A stretch of 64,000 nt of DNA, taken from assembly GCF_051900425.1 (NCBI RefSeq), contig NZ_JBHZGK010000002.1, positions 124,001-188,000 of the forward strand. Reading direction: 5' to 3'. The translations under genes were made by a program, and so were the position numbers. Origin of the DNA: Frateuria_A sp051900425 (GTDB taxonomy: Bacteria; Pseudomonadota; Gammaproteobacteria; Xanthomonadales; Rhodanobacteraceae). Below are positions 14,863 to 23,421 of this stretch, piece by piece. Position 1 is the first letter of the stretch, and each line of letters begins with the position of its first letter. Under the pieces are notes generated by a model. The model was not told where the DNA came from and did not search any database. It saw nothing but the letters and a program-made list of their open reading frames with translations.

Positions 14863-17352
14863 ATGCGAGTCGAGCAGGCCGTTTATGGGGAGATCGAAGG
14901 TCGAGGCCACGGGCTCCGGTGGTCAAGCACCGACGCCCCAATAGCCACCACTGTCGCATCAAGGCTCGATCTCCCTGATACGGTACCCCCAAGCGTCCAG
15001 GCGTGGTCACCATTCGTCCGGGGCTTCCCTATTGATAACTATTACGTTATTGCGCGCACCTTCGTGGATCCTGAAGCGTCGCGGGGCGGAATGGTTCTGA
15101 CTCACGCGTTGATCGCCGCTCTGGATGATGTCTCTGAACTTGGCTGTCTGGCCGGGCTATTCGAGCGGCTGGCTCGCTCGGTCGCCGATTGCTCCGCCTC
15201 AAGAGAGGCTCTTGAGCTTGAAACTCCGTGCAGCGCGCACACGCCTGCTGCGGAACTGGTCGGAGCTGCCAACGCGCTCGCCTCTACGGGATTAGCTCCA
15301 GTTGTCCGCCTAGGAGTGGATGAATTTGAGAGCGTTATCGATTCTCTCTGGCGGAACCTCTGGCCAAGCTTGAGACGCACTTTCGCCTTCCGGCTGAGCT
15401 TCGGCCCGAACGACTTGGTAGAGCGACCCACGCCGTTGCTTGTATGCACGCCCGAGCAGCTGCAAGCTCGATGGACGAAGTACCGCACAGTTCAGCGAGA
15501 CGACCAAGACCCCAATTCCGAATGTGCCAGAATTCTGAGCGGCCGGCGCGATGTCCACCATATTCTGACGCTCGCTAAGAGCCTATCGCTCGAGATTTGT
15601 ACGCTCAGGGAGCTCGGCCGATTTGAACAGCTGCATGCACTTCTCGCCGGCAACGAAAGCCTCGTAGATCTGTTGACTGCCATACGCTTGGTAGACGGCC
15701 TCTCAGTGCAGCCTGCGCATGGAGCAGAAGTTAAGGATCAGCTACTCGCTCGTAGCGCCCGCCTGATTCCAGGGGCGGGATGCAGGCAGTTGCTGCAAAT
15801 GAGGAACTTGGCGCTTGTCGGATTTGCCAACACGCATCGGCTATGGTCGGCGGTAGAACGCTTGGTCAGCGGCCTCGAATTTGCCTCAGCAGATGACGGG
15901 GACCTCATTGAGATCGTGCGGACATTGGCCGATGAAGAACTTGCAGTGCCCCAATGGCGCGGGGCTGTGACAGCAGGCCTTTTGGCTGCGGCTAGCCGAG
16001 ATGAGCGAGCAATCTTTCCAGCGATTTGGAGATGGGCTGGACGTAGCCAAGATGCCTTCGCAACGGTCTTGGGAATTCTCCCGGCTGATGCAGAGGTTGA
16101 GCAGCAGCTGGCAGACGCATTGCCTAGAAAGTTCAAAGCTGGAGCTTTAGACGACTTGTGCTCCTGCCTGTTGCAGAAGAACTGGCTTAATGCACACGGA
16201 GCTGTGCTTGCTTCGTCGCTTTCCCCCCTTGATGCCACTAAAAAGCAGCTCGGAGTGGACAGGAACCCGCGTCACTCTGCTGGGCTGCGGTCGGCGCTCC
16301 GTTACGCAACACCTCAAGAGATGCTGCTATGCACGCTTACTCATAAAGACTTGCGCTTGATTGAGTTGTGTGCGGACGTAGCCGCCGATCATCCTCAGAT
16401 CCTGTCTGCCTTACGCTGCGACGATCTCACCGAGCAACAGCTGTGGGCCGCCGCGATGAAAAGGAAATCCGCTCTATGGGATGCACCCGAAAACGCCGTT
16501 GCAGTGCGCGACAACCTACTAGATCAACTGAACAAAGGGAGGCCAGTCGATGCCAGCCTTATCGAGGCACTGTCACAGACGCCTTTGGCCGACCTGAGCA
16601 GTAATCCTCAAAGGGCGAAGCTGTGGTCCCTCCTTCCTTCACAACGAGACCGTTACCTACAGGCTACCGCAAACGGGTGGTTGGACATGGCTGCGAAGGG
16701 CGTAGCAGTTGCTCCCCCTGAGGCGCCTCTAGAGGGTGTCATCCTGGCGCATGGGAGTCTTAGCTCGACACTCGGAAGTTCATCCGTAACACTGGATGCA
16801 CGCCTAAAGATCATCGGCGCCCTTCCATCCTTCCAAGAACAAGCTTTCATCAGTTGGCTCCGCGATCTCTTGGAAAGGGACCGCAACCTTCACCCGGCGG
16901 ATGCTGAGCAAATGGGCGCACTTGTTTCCTCCCGCCACTGGGCACGAGTAGCGAGCTGCCTGGCGGAGTACAAGAGCGCTCACCGGCGATCAGACCTAAT
17001 GCCGGCGCTCCGTCTGTGCGCAGACCTGCTCGGTTTTACAATGTGTTGGTTGCTAGGAATCTCAAAGCCTAGCGCTGCCGAGAAATGGATCGCTTTCGAG
17101 AGCGAGGTTTGCGAGCTCTATCCCAGCGGGCCGGACAGTGGCGAGATTTGGTCACGTGCCGGGGGGAAAAATTCCGAGTTGCCCGGAATCTCTCAAAATG
17201 GAGCGGCGCGTTGGCATGGCGCGTTGCACCAGATCCGTTATGGTGGCCGTCCAACTGCGCGTGAGCTCCTCACGGTGATGTGCAAAGATTTTCCTGGAAA
17301 CTACAAGCTTCGCCTATATGCTAGCGACCCCGATATCGTTAGCTGGCGTTAA
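14863..17352 (+). CDS. GTPase-associated protein 1 (GAP1-N1) with C-terminal EAD1 adaptor domain
   Basis: An 829-residue protein. The N-terminal region (about 1-150) begins VEQAVYGEIEGRGHGLRWSS and has SFVRG-like and VIARTFVD strands, the pattern of the GAP1-N1 domain. A long helical middle (about 200-735) has no enzymatic motif. Residues 739-829 form an effector-associated domain 1 (EAD1): CELYPSGPDSGEIWSRAGG, then ARWHGALHQIRYGGR and LLTVMCKDFPGN. The caspase encoded next ends in a homologous EAD1. EADs are death-fold-like adaptors predicted to pair homotypically, so this protein probably links the GTPase switch to the protease. Confidence 0.85.
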   Translation: MRVEQAVYGEIEGRGHGLRWSSTDAPIATTVASRLDLPDTVPPSVQAWSPFVRGFPIDNYYVIARTFVDPEASRGGMVLTHALIAALDDVSELGCLAGLFERLARSVADCSASREALELETPCSAHTPAAELVGAANALASTGLAPVVRLGVDEFESVIDSLWRNLWPSLRRTFAFRLSFGPNDLVERPTPLLVCTPEQLQARWTKYRTVQRDDQDPNSECARILSGRRDVHHILTLAKSLSLEICTLRELGRFEQLHALLAGNESLVDLLTAIRLVDGLSVQPAHGAEVKDQLLARSARLIPGAGCRQLLQMRNLALVGFANTHRLWSAVERLVSGLEFASADDGDLIEIVRTLADEELAVPQWRGAVTAGLLAAASRDERAIFPAIWRWAGRSQDAFATVLGILPADAEVEQQLADALPRKFKAGALDDLCSCLLQKNWLNAHGAVLASSLSPLDATKKQLGVDRNPRHSAGLRSALRYATPQEMLLCTLTHKDLRLIELCADVAADHPQILSALRCDDLTEQQLWAAAMKRKSALWDAPENAVAVRDNLLDQLNKGRPVDASLIEALSQTPLADLSSNPQRAKLWSLLPSQRDRYLQATANGWLDMAAKGVAVAPPEAPLEGVILAHGSLSSTLGSSSVTLDARLKIIGALPSFQEQAFISWLRDLLERDRNLHPADAEQMGALVSSRHWARVASCLAEYKSAHRRSDLMPALRLCADLLGFTMCWLLGISKPSAAEKWIAFESEVCELYPSGPDSGEIWSRAGGKNSELPGISQNGAARWHGALHQIRYGGRPTARELLTVMCKDFPGNYKLRLYASDPDIVSWR

Positions 17353-17378
17353 CCATCGCACACTCTCTTAGCTGAAAG

Positions 17379-18479
17379 ATGAAAGCAATTGGATACCCGC
17401 AAGGGCACGCTCTTCTCATTGGCGTGGCAACCTACCAGAAGATCTCTAACCTCCCTGACGCGATCCTCAATGACGTCAATGATATCGCTGCGACCCTAAC
17501 GTCGCCGGGCTACTGTGCTTATGATCCCCGGAATGTCGTTACTCTTCTAAACGTCGACGCTACTCGAGCTGCCGTGTTGAAGGCGCTAGATGAACTGGCT
17601 GATAAGGCGAGCGCTGAAGACACGGCTTGCCTGTTCTTCTCCGGCCACGGCGCGATAGTGAGTGGCCTGAGTAGTGAGGAAAGCGTACTCGCCACATTTG
17701 ATAGCGACCTAGCTAGTCTAGAGACCACATCGATTAGTTCGGTGGAATTATCGGTTGCCCTCAATAAAATCAAAGCGTCGCGACTACTTGTCTTCATCGA
17801 TGCTTGTCATGCTGGAGGTGCGGCAATCTCTAAGACCATGACCGATGGAAGCGGGCGAGATCTAAAATTCGGATACAGCGAGAACGCGTTCTCGAGGTTG
17901 GCGGTCGGGCGTGGACGCGCCTTGATGGCATCGTGCCGCTCTGATGAGGAGTCAGCTGTAATCCATGGGGCTAGGAATAGCGTATTCACAACTGCGTTGC
18001 TGGCAGGCTTGCGCGGGGCTGCCGACAAGAGCGCAAGCGGCTTCATTCGGCTTTTCGACCTCTTTCACTATGTATCCGAGGCGGTGCCTAAGCTGCTTGC
18101 CGATGCCCAGCATCCAGTTTTCAAGGCTGACAATGTCGAAGCAAACTTTCCTGTGGCTCTTAGCCAAGGTGGTAGGAAGTCCTTGTGCGGCCCGAAAGTT
18201 GCTGACGAAGTACAAGAAACGGACTACTGGTCAGCTCTTGAACAGATATTGATTGAGCTCTACCCATTCGGACCAAACGATCAGGAAGTGTGGAGCCGTG
18301 CCGGTGGTGATCTATCCCGCCTCCAGTCGAAGTCCACCGGTCAAGCTGCTTGGCACGTAGCGCTTCGCACGTTGAAGCAGGGCGGTGGAGGCAGAAACAT
18401 CAGTCTCGAAAGCTTACTCAACACAGCAAAACAAGATTTCACAGACAACCCTCGGCTTTATAATCTGCGTATACCTTAA
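17379..18479 (+). CDS. Caspase-like peptidase (C14) with C-terminal EAD1 domain
   Basis: A 366-residue protein. Residues 1 to about 260 are a caspase/metacaspase p20-type domain with catalytic His90 (FFSGHGA) and Cys143 (FIDACHAGG), followed by SRSDEES- and TTALLAGLRG-type family segments. Residues 282-366 form an EAD1 domain (ELYPFGPNDQEVWSRAGG, then AAWHVALRTLKQGGGG and LLNTAKQDF), matching the C-terminus of the upstream GAP1-like protein. It is the terminal gene of the operon, 26 bp after GAP1. Expected role: the executioner, recruited and activated through EAD1-EAD1 contact, cleaving cell proteins to arrest or kill an infected cell. Substrates are unknown. Confidence 0.92.
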   Translation: MKAIGYPQGHALLIGVATYQKISNLPDAILNDVNDIAATLTSPGYCAYDPRNVVTLLNVDATRAAVLKALDELADKASAEDTACLFFSGHGAIVSGLSSEESVLATFDSDLASLETTSISSVELSVALNKIKASRLLVFIDACHAGGAAISKTMTDGSGRDLKFGYSENAFSRLAVGRGRALMASCRSDEESAVIHGARNSVFTTALLAGLRGAADKSASGFIRLFDLFHYVSEAVPKLLADAQHPVFKADNVEANFPVALSQGGRKSLCGPKVADEVQETDYWSALEQILIELYPFGPNDQEVWSRAGGDLSRLQSKSTGQAAWHVALRTLKQGGGGRNISLESLLNTAKQDFTDNPRLYNLRIP

Positions 18480-18957
18480 CTGGGCAACGAATTATTCAGG
18501 GATCTCCCGGTTCTCCGGGACTCGACAAGGTTGTTGCGTACTGCTGCGTGCAGTCTTCGAAACGAGACAAAACGAGCTCGTGCGCGTTAGATTTGGAGAG
18601 CTACGTTAGCTCGCTGCCTAGAACTGCGTCACCTGAAGACGACGCTCAGGTATCAAGAACCCTTCTAAAACCTACCATCGACCCTTCTTAGTATTTTCGA
18701 TCCTAAACCCCCGATCCGTCGGGGGTTTTTCTTTTGCGAGATGGGACTTCTTGCGGCGGCATCAGCGTCTGGGGATAACCAGCGATCGGGTCACGACGTT
18801 GCGCTGCTTGTCCTGTGCGTCGAGAGCAGGCCATGCCGAAATGAATAAGCGCATCCGGGCCCCGGAATCACCGGCATGAGCTGCCGAGGCGCGGGTGCCT
18901 GAACTTCCCGGTGACGTGCCCAGGCCGGTCGAATGACCGCAGGTCTGCGCTTTGGCG
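18480..18957. other. Boundary region between the conflict operon and ptsI
   Basis: 478 bases with no convincing gene. It contains two short hairpins (CCCGG/CCGGG near 18505-18518; ACCTGA/TCAGGT at 18631-18651) and the terminator at 18706-18735. Composition changes from A+T-rich to GC-rich across about 18740-18900, so the right edge of the accessory island lies here. No tRNA or clear direct repeat marks it. Confidence 0.55.
18706..18735 (+). terminator. Rho-independent terminator
   Basis: Stem AACCCCCGA (18706-18714), loop TCCG, stem TCGGGGGTT (18719-18727), then a T-rich tail (TTTCTTTT). It is oriented rightward and lies 230 bp after the caspase gene, so it would end the conflict operon transcript. 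On the other strand there is no T-run, so it does not serve ptsI. Confidence 0.85.
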
Positions 18958-20706
18958 CTAGGAGCCGGCGGGCTCCTGGCCCGCGAGTTGCGCGAGCAGC
19001 GCCTCGACATCCTCGTGGGTGTGCGCACGAAGCAGACGTGGCGCCTCGCGGCGCAGGCCGGCGTGGTCGAGGGTGGCCAGGCGGTCGCGTACGTGCAGGA
19101 TCTGGCTGGGGTGCATGCTGTATTCGCACAGGCCCAACGCCAGCAGCAGGGCGGTAAAGCCGACGTCGCCGCCGATCTCGCCGCACAGGCTCACCGGCTT
19201 GCCGGCGCGGCGGCCGGCGGCGATGACGTAGGCGATCAGGCGCAGCAGCGCCGGTTGCAGCGGGTTGTAGATGTTTTCCAGGCCGTCGTTGCCGCGGTCG
19301 GCGGCGAGCACGTACTGCGCCAGGTCGTTGGTGCCGATGGCGAGGAAGTCGGCGTGTTCCAGCAGCGCGCGCACGTTGAGCGCGGCGGCGGGGACTTCGA
19401 CCATGGCGCCCAGCGGCAGCTTTTCCGGCAGGTCGACGTTCTCGTGCTTGAGGTCCTCGCGTGCCAGCTTGAACAGCGTGCGCACGGCGATCAGCTCGTC
19501 CGGCTGGGTGACCATCGGCACCAGCACGCGCACCGGGCCGTAGCACGCGGCGCGCAGGATCGCGCGGATCTGCGTGGTGAACACGGCCGGATAGCGCAGC
19601 GACAGGCGCACGCCGCGCACGCCCAGTGCCGGGTTGTCCTCGCCGCGCAGGGCCAGGCCCGCCGCGTCGGCCTTGTCGGCACCCAGGTCCAGCGTGCGGA
19701 TGGTGACCGGCAGGCCGCCCATGCCCAGCACCAGATCACGGTAGGCGTTGAACTGCTCGTCTTCCGACGGCAGGCCCTTGTGCTTGAGGAACAGGAATTC
19801 GGTGCGGTACAGGCCCACGCCATCGGCGCCGCGGGCGCGCGCCATGGCGATGTCGGTGGCGGTCTCGGCGTTGGCAAACAGCTTTACCGGCACGCCGTCG
19901 CGGGTGCGCGTGGGGGCGTTGGCGAGCTTGGCCAGGCGCCGGCCTTCGGCCGCGGCCTCGCGCTGCCAGGCGCGGTAGCGGGCGAGATCCTGCGCGGTGG
20001 GGTGGACGATGGTTTCGCCGCGTTCGGCGTCGAGCAGGATCAGGTCTTCGTCGTGGATGGTGGCCAGCGCGTCCCGCGTACCGACCAGCATCGGCAGGTC
20101 CAGGCTGCGCGCCAGGATCGCGCTGTGCGAGTAGGCGCTGCCCGAGCTTGCCACGACGCCCAGCAACCCGTTGCCGACCAGGTGCGCCATGTCGGCCGGT
20201 GCGATGGTGTCGGCGACCAGGATCTCGCCCACGCGGGCGGCGAGCTTGCGCTCCTCGCGGCTGGTCTGGCGCTGCAGCGCGGAAATGACCCGGTTGATGA
20301 CCTGGTCGACGTCCTCGCGGCGGCTGCGCAGGTAGGGGTCGTCCATCGCCTCGAACACCTTGGCCAGGCGGTCGCGCTGTTTCTTCAGCGCCACGCCGGC
20401 GCGGTAATGGCCGACGCGGATCAGGTCGTCCAGGCCGCGCAGCAGTTCCTTGTCGTCGAGCAGGAGACTGTGGGCGTCGATGAATTCGTTGACTTCGCGC
20501 GCCAGCGCGCCGTGCAGGCGGCCGCGCAGTTCGTGCAGTTCCTGCCGCGCGGTGTCGAGCGCGCGGTGCAGGTTCTCCAGTTCGCCCTCGATTTCGTCCT
20601 CGGCCAGCGGGCGGGTGTCAACGAGGTAGCGGCTCGGCTGTACCAGGCGTGCGCGGCCCAGGGCCATGCCCTTGGAGGCGGCGGTGCCGGGCAGCAGTTG
20701 CCTCAT
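18958..20706 (-). CDS. ptsI: PTS phosphotransferase enzyme I
   Basis: A 582-residue phosphoenolpyruvate-protein phosphotransferase. Phosphorylated His194 sits in SGSAYSHSAILAR. The C-terminal PEP-binding barrel has TIRTLDLGADK, LYRTEFLF and the conserved Cys in SLCGEIGGD. The start at 20706 (MRQLLPGTAASKG) overlaps the ptsH stop by 4 bp; a longer frame to 20874 is the ptsH shadow. EI passes phosphate from PEP to HPr. With no EIIB or EIIC in the cluster, the chain is regulatory rather than for sugar import. Confidence 0.95.
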   Translation of the reverse strand: MRQLLPGTAASKGMALGRARLVQPSRYLVDTRPLAEDEIEGELENLHRALDTARQELHELRGRLHGALAREVNEFIDAHSLLLDDKELLRGLDDLIRVGHYRAGVALKKQRDRLAKVFEAMDDPYLRSRREDVDQVINRVISALQRQTSREERKLAARVGEILVADTIAPADMAHLVGNGLLGVVASSGSAYSHSAILARSLDLPMLVGTRDALATIHDEDLILLDAERGETIVHPTAQDLARYRAWQREAAAEGRRLAKLANAPTRTRDGVPVKLFANAETATDIAMARARGADGVGLYRTEFLFLKHKGLPSEDEQFNAYRDLVLGMGGLPVTIRTLDLGADKADAAGLALRGEDNPALGVRGVRLSLRYPAVFTTQIRAILRAACYGPVRVLVPMVTQPDELIAVRTLFKLAREDLKHENVDLPEKLPLGAMVEVPAAALNVRALLEHADFLAIGTNDLAQYVLAADRGNDGLENIYNPLQPALLRLIAYVIAAGRRAGKPVSLCGEIGGDVGFTALLLALGLCEYSMHPSQILHVRDRLATLDHAGLRREAPRLLRAHTHEDVEALLAQLAGQEPAGS

Positions 20707-20972
20707 GCGCCCTCGTCGAACTTGCGCTCGAACAGCGCCACGACGCCGGCGAGCGCTTGCGCTTCGTCGGGCCCGTCGGCGCGCACGGTGAGCGGGGTGC
20801 CCAGGCCGGCCGAAAGCATCATCACGCCCATGATGCTCTGCGCGTTGACCTCGCGGCCCTTGCTGACCAGCCACACGGTGGACTTGAAGCCCTGCACGAG
20901 CTGCACCAGCTTGGCCGAGGCGCGCGCGTGCAGTCCGAGCTTGTTGGAGACGGTGATTTCCTGCTCAAGCAT
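20703..20972 (-). CDS. ptsH: Phosphocarrier protein HPr
   Basis: An 89-residue HPr. His15 (LGLHARAS) is the site phosphorylated by EI, and Ser46 (AQSIMG) is the site for HprK, whose gene lies in the same cluster. The presence of both sites fits a regulated HPr. It overlaps the upstream EIIA gene by 8 bp and ptsI by 4 bp. Confidence 0.95.
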   Translation of the reverse strand: MLEQEITVSNKLGLHARASAKLVQLVQGFKSTVWLVSKGREVNAQSIMGVMMLSAGLGTPLTVRADGPDEAQALAGVVALFERKFDEGA

Positions 20973-21357
20973 GGTCGATGAAGATTCCTCCGCGGCCGCC
21001 ATGGGCAGCCACCTGTGCCAGTTCGTCCAGCGGTTTCTCGGCGTAGTTGAGCACGCGCAGCAGCATCGGGAGGTTGAGCCCGGACACACAACGCAACCGT
21101 ACCCCCAGCGCCGTGAGCGAAAGGCCGATGTTGCAGGGCGTGGCGCCATACAGGTCGGCCAGCACCAGCACGCCGTCGCCCTGGTCGAGCTCACGGGCGT
21201 GATGGGCGGTGAGCGTGCGCATCACGTCCGGGTCGGCGTGCGCCGGTACCTCCACCGCATCGACCCTGAGCGGCAGCTTGGGCATGACGTGGTGAGCGGC
21301 AGAGATCAGCGCCTTGCCGACCGCCTCGTGGGTCATCAGGAGAACGCCGACGCTCAT
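20965..21357 (-). CDS. PTS mannose-type EIIA domain protein
   Basis: A 130-residue EIIA(Man)-fold protein. The phosphoacceptor is His10 (LLMTHEAVGKAL), and a second conserved region is VLVLADLYGATPCNIG. It is encoded alone, without EIIB, EIIC or EIID partners, just upstream of ptsH-ptsI. In related Lysobacterales and other proteobacteria this stand-alone EIIA is the terminal acceptor of a regulatory phosphorelay with HPr and HprK. Confidence 0.92.
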   Translation of the reverse strand: MSVGVLLMTHEAVGKALISAAHHVMPKLPLRVDAVEVPAHADPDVMRTLTAHHARELDQGDGVLVLADLYGATPCNIGLSLTALGVRLRCVSGLNLPMLLRVLNYAEKPLDELAQVAAHGGRGGIFIDHA

Positions 21358-21405
21358 GGACGCAACCCCGCCGGGCGGCCGCCACCGCGGCCCATACGTC
21401 CGCCC

Positions 21406-21503
21406 CGCAGGAGCGCACCTGCGCGCGACCCGGATGCGACGGCGTGTCCGGATGCCGTCGCAGGGCCAGCATGGCAGTCGCGCACAGGTGCGTTCCTGCA
21501 GGC
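21406..21503. repeat. Extragenic palindromic repeat (CACCTG-TGCGCGAC type)
   Basis: Arms GGAGCGCACCTGCGCGCGAC and the reverse-complementary GTCGCGCACAGGTGCGTTCC-like arm flank a variable centre. Related copies lie at 34947-35022 and 39834-39892. This is a short non-coding palindromic family between genes; it fills most of the gap between EIIA and rapZ. Confidence 0.65.
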
Positions 21504-21523
21504 ATGAAAAAAAGCGGACATGA

Positions 21524-22429
21524 TCATTCGAGCTCGCGATGGAAGGTCAGCACGCCTTCGCGCCTGGCGCGGTAGTGCTGGGCCAGGCGCTCGACCAGGT
21601 ACACCGAGCGGTGCCGCCCGCCCGTGCAGCCGACCGAGATGGTGACGTAGCTGCGGTCGTCCTGTTCGAAGCGCGGCAGCCAGGCGTCGAGCCAGCGGGC
21701 AGTGTCGGCGAAGTATTCGCCAACCATCGGGTCGGCCTCGAGGAACTCGCGCACCGGCGCATCCTTGCCCGAGAGCGGGCGCAGCTTCGGCTGCCAGTGC
21801 GGGTTGGGCAGGCAACGCGCGTCGAACACGAAATCCGAGTCCAGCGGCAGGCCACGGCGGAAGGCGAACGACTGGACCATCAGCGTGAGACCTTCGGTAG
21901 CCGCGGCGTAGCCGGTGGCGATCAGCCGGCGCAACTGGTGCACGTTGAGGTCGCTCGAGTCGATCACCTTCTCGGCGATGCCGATCAGCGGGCGCAGCAG
22001 GCGGCGCTCTTCGGCGATCGCGTCGGCCAGTGACACACCGCGGATCGCCAGCGGATGGCGCCGGCGGGTTTCCGAATAGCGCTTGATCAGCACTTCGTCG
22101 CGACAGTCGATGAAGACCAGGTGCACGTGCACGCCAGCCGCCGCCAGGTCGGAAAGCACCAGCGGCATGTGCTCGAAATCCTCGCCGCGGTTGCGCACGT
22201 CCACGCCTACCGCGATGCGCCGACGGCGTCCGCCGCCATCGCGGCGCACCGACTGCACCAGTTGCGGCAACAGGCCGCTGGGCAGGTTGTCGACGCAGTA
22301 GAACTCCAGATCCTCCAGCGCGCGAAGCGCGACCGTCTTGCCGCCGCCGGACATGCCGGTCAGCACCACCAGATGCACGGCGTTGGGATCGTTGAGGCCG
22401 GTCGTCGACGCGGTTTCGTTCGTAGTCAT
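21524..22429 (-). CDS. rapZ: RNase adapter / nucleotide-binding protein RapZ
   Basis: A 301-residue RapZ/YvcJ-family protein. Walker A is GMSGGGKT (25-32), and the C-terminal domain carries the conserved SVGCTGGRHRSVYL. In E. coli RapZ directs RNase E to the GlmZ small RNA and so controls glucosamine-6-phosphate synthesis. The start ATG at 22429 is followed in frame by MTTNET. It sits 8 bp downstream of hprK, a typical linkage, and upstream of the PTS genes. Confidence 0.95.
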   Translation of the reverse strand: MTTNETASTTGLNDPNAVHLVVLTGMSGGGKTVALRALEDLEFYCVDNLPSGLLPQLVQSVRRDGGGRRRRIAVGVDVRNRGEDFEHMPLVLSDLAAAGVHVHLVFIDCRDEVLIKRYSETRRRHPLAIRGVSLADAIAEERRLLRPLIGIAEKVIDSSDLNVHQLRRLIATGYAAATEGLTLMVQSFAFRRGLPLDSDFVFDARCLPNPHWQPKLRPLSGKDAPVREFLEADPMVGEYFADTARWLDAWLPRFEQDDRSYVTISVGCTGGRHRSVYLVERLAQHYRARREGVLTFHRELE

Positions 22430-22437
22430 GGGAGAGC

Positions 22438-23421
22438 TCACCACGGCGGAAGCCGGCGCATCTGGTGCGCCTGGCGATCGATGAAGGTTTGTGCGGGATC
22501 GATGCCCTTGCTCTTGAGCATATGGTGGCGCACCGCCGCTTCCACCAGTACCGCCAGGTTGCGGCCGGGGGCGACCGGAATGGTGATCATGGGCACGGAG
22601 ACTTCCAGGATCTCGCGGTGGCTGGTATCGCCGGTCAGGCGCGTCGCCGCATCGATGTCCTCGCCCTCGCGCAGCGGCTTCAGGTGCACGACCAGCCGCA
22701 GGTACTTCGAATGCTTGACCGCGGTGTGGCCGAACATCTCGCGCACGTTGAGCACGCCCAGGCCGCGCACTTCGAGCAGGTCCTGCAGCAGTTCGGGGCA
22801 GGTGCCGTCGATCACGTCGGGCGCGATCAGGGTGAACTCGGTGGCGTCGTCGGCCACCAGCCGATGGCCACGGCTGATCAGTTCCAGCGCCAACTCGCTC
22901 TTGCCCGAACCGGACTCGCCGGTGATCAGCACACCGATGGAGAAGACCTCCAGGAACACGCCATGCAACGTGATCCGCGGCGCCAGCAGGCGCGCCAGGT
23001 GGTACTGCATCCAGGTCAGCAGCTCGTGGCCGCGCTTGGCGCTGATCCACAGCGGCGTGTGGGTCTCCTCGGCCACCTCGCGCAGGTCGGAGGGGATGGT
23101 CTGGTCCTTGGTCACGATCAACGCCACCGGCTGGTAGGCGGCGATCTTGTGCATTGCCTCCCAGCGCTGGCGCGAGTCCAGGCTGTCGAGCCAGTTGAGC
23201 TCTTCGGTACCGATGATCTGCACCTTGTTGGGGTAGATCACGTTCAGGTAGCCGATCAGCGACGGGCGCCGGGTGGCGGTGGCGCCGGGCTCGAGTACGC
23301 GCCCTTCGCCACGCATGCCCGACACCCAGCGCAGGCCCATGCGCTCGTGGACACCGTCGAAGAGTTGTCGTGCGGTCAGGCGTTCCAAGAGGTTTCCCAG
23401 CCGTATGGCAATGGGCGCCAT
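22438..23421 (-). CDS. hprK: HPr kinase/phosphorylase
   Basis: A 327-residue HPr(Ser) kinase/phosphorylase. Walker A is GESGSGKS (168-175), and the conserved EVRGLGVLNVREMFG motif is present. It phosphorylates HPr on Ser46 using ATP or pyrophosphate and can reverse the reaction. The start at 23421 (MAPIAIRLGNLL) is the natural one; upstream codons are low-complexity. The gene lies between hpf and rapZ, an arrangement typical of proteobacteria that keep a regulatory PTS. Confidence 0.95.
   Translation of the reverse strand: MAPIAIRLGNLLERLTARQLFDGVHERMGLRWVSGMRGEGRVLEPGATATRRPSLIGYLNVIYPNKVQIIGTEELNWLDSLDSRQRWEAMHKIAAYQPVALIVTKDQTIPSDLREVAEETHTPLWISAKRGHELLTWMQYHLARLLAPRITLHGVFLEVFSIGVLITGESGSGKSELALELISRGHRLVADDATEFTLIAPDVIDGTCPELLQDLLEVRGLGVLNVREMFGHTAVKHSKYLRLVVHLKPLREGEDIDAATRLTGDTSHREILEVSVPMITIPVAPGRNLAVLVEAAVRHHMLKSKGIDPAQTFIDRQAHQMRRLPPW

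Noticed and set aside
11702..18497. 8-bp direct repeat AATTATTC on both sides of the conflict operon (11702-11709 and 18490-18497), as a possible target duplication
   Set aside because: Eight bases in A+T-rich DNA over 6.8 kb are expected by chance, and the left copy is already part of an inverted repeat. No longer flanking match.
18601..18740. A tRNA gene or tRNA-derived attachment site before the terminator near 18.7 kb
   Set aside because: No cloverleaf, T-loop GTTCGA-type sequence or CCA-proximal acceptor stem could be found; only a 6-bp hairpin.
18952..21507. An 851-codon plus-strand frame opposite ptsI-ptsH-EIIA
   Set aside because: It mirrors the PTS genes exactly and has no protein-like features.
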